A stretch of 64,000 nt of DNA from CAVZXS01 sp963779325 (GTDB taxonomy: Bacteria; Bacteroidota; Bacteroidia; Chitinophagales; Chitinophagaceae). The notes below the pieces were generated by a model. That model was given only the letters and a program-made list of their open reading frames with translations, was not told where the DNA came from and ran no database searches. Every line of letters begins with the position of its first letter. Positions within the stretch are counted from its first letter, which is position 1. The DNA is taken from positions 504,744-568,743 of the forward strand of contig CAVZXS010000002.1 in the NCBI GenBank assembly GCA_963779325.1, given 5' to 3'. Shown here in pieces: positions 63,403 through 64,000 of this stretch. The position numbers and the translations under genes were made by a program.

Positions 63403-64000
63403 ATGCCAAACGACAAACCCAACCTGTTTAACAGGATCGCTGATTTCCTTTTTGGAAAACCAAACGACATTACTTTTTGATAAACTGAAAGCCGTGGGCA
63501 ATAGAAAATACCTGGCAGGTAAAAGAACAATTTGCCAAACAACCCGTAGAAGTTGTCATTGAAATAATGCGAAGTGTTAAACGATCTAAAAAAGAAACTC
63601 CAGATACTACAGCAAGCCTGTTCGAAAAATTCAGAAAGACATGGATAAATACAATAAAAAAGCAACAGGTACAACCGCTTCAATATATAAAGCCAACTAC
63701 CAAGCAAGCAATTAATTGATACGGTAAAACTTACAGAAAAAGATGGGTTATTCGTACGGGCTGTTGGTACAGGACATTCATTCTCCGATGTATCCAATGC
63801 AACGGATATATTGGTAGATATGCTTACACTGAATAATACATTACCGGTGGAGACCGATACATACAAAGAAAATCTTCCGACACTTTTTAATTGTGAGGCA
63901 GGCATGCTGGTGCAAAAATTAAATGCCGAATTAGATGCACTGGGTCTAGCATCGCCTACTATGGCTGCTTTTGACAGGGAAACCATTTACGGCGCCATTG
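63403..64000 (+). pseudogene. FAD-binding lactone/alditol oxidase-type protein, 5' part, frameshifted
   Basis: The ATG at 63403 opens MPNDKPNLFNRIADFLFGKP; two or more indels follow. From about 63712 an open frame reads LIDTVKLTEKDGLFVRAVGT, GHSFSDVSNATDILVDML, then LFNCEAGMLVQKLNAELDAL and runs off the window at TIYGAI. AVGTGHSFS is the FAD-binding loop of the vanillyl-alcohol-oxidase/gulonolactone-oxidase family. The last 290 bp are intact. The C-terminal half lies beyond the window. Confidence 0.75.

Noticed and set aside
63381..63986. Minus-strand 201-codon open frame at the window end
   Set aside because: The plus strand carries the FAD-binding oxidase sequence with its AVGTGHSFS motif, so the minus frame is a shadow despite its length.

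Overview
The window reads as a chromosomal segment of a Bacteroidota bacterium, most likely a member of the Chitinophagaceae. The evidence is low-to-moderate GC, almost no Shine-Dalgarno sequences, many SusX-era style lipoproteins and Tat-exported sugar isomerases, the alternative bacterial GlmU-type enzyme, ParE/ParC of the Bacteroidota type, and protein families (DUF1080, DUF1835, LuxE-like acyl-protein synthetase) that closely resemble Chitinophagaceae homologues. No rRNA, tRNA or CRISPR array was seen.

Layout. 0-9 kb: a hybrid histidine kinase, a double-hydrolase esterase plus sugar isomerase pair, glmU-like and tpiA, and small membrane and lipoproteins. 9.2-23.9 kb: a divergent carbohydrate locus. 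The minus arm holds a Gfo/Idh/MocA dehydrogenase, a TIM-barrel isomerase, a lipoprotein cytochrome c and a DUF1080 3-keto-disaccharide hydrolase. The plus arm holds two MFS transporters, a hydroxypyruvate-isomerase-like protein, three tandem GMC flavo-dehydrogenases with a CX5CX3C iron-sulfur motif, their Tat-exported small subunit, and another TIM-barrel protein. Together they look like a periplasmic glycoside 3-oxidation and keto-sugar processing pathway. A 561 bp element, with ~29 bp terminal inverted repeats and a DUF559 nuclease gene, sits between GMC copies 2 and 3.

23.9-46.5 kb: pyruvate kinase and phosphofructokinase, a frameshifted prolyl oligopeptidase, an accessory patch of small genes with duplicated leaders and palindromes, a pentapeptide-repeat protein, an RmlD-like reductase, arginase, UspA, SMC, a peroxiredoxin, an Asp-box repeat protein, a frameshifted rhodanese-thioredoxin fusion, an alpha/beta hydrolase, a broken Ig-like repeat lipoprotein, and an Xaa-Pro aminopeptidase. 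46.8-53 kb: topoisomerase IV genes parE and parC around a methyltransferase and a DUF1835 protein. 53-64 kb: decayed or error-rich sequence with a PIG-L deacetylase, bioB and a membrane sulfatase-like enzyme intact. Eight other genes are broken: an unknown gene, a lipoprotein, a methyltransferase, an M42 peptidase, a UbiA-like protein, a second small lipoprotein, a LuxE-like acyl-protein synthetase, and a lactone-oxidase-type flavoprotein cut by the window end.

The two most unusual signals are (1) a family of degenerate tandem repeats with a strict 7-bp period, found in seven intergenic places, keeping register while the 7-mer word changes; and (2) the DUF559 nuclease element. The many one- and two-base frameshifts, concentrated after 58 kb, may be assembly errors and should be read with caution.
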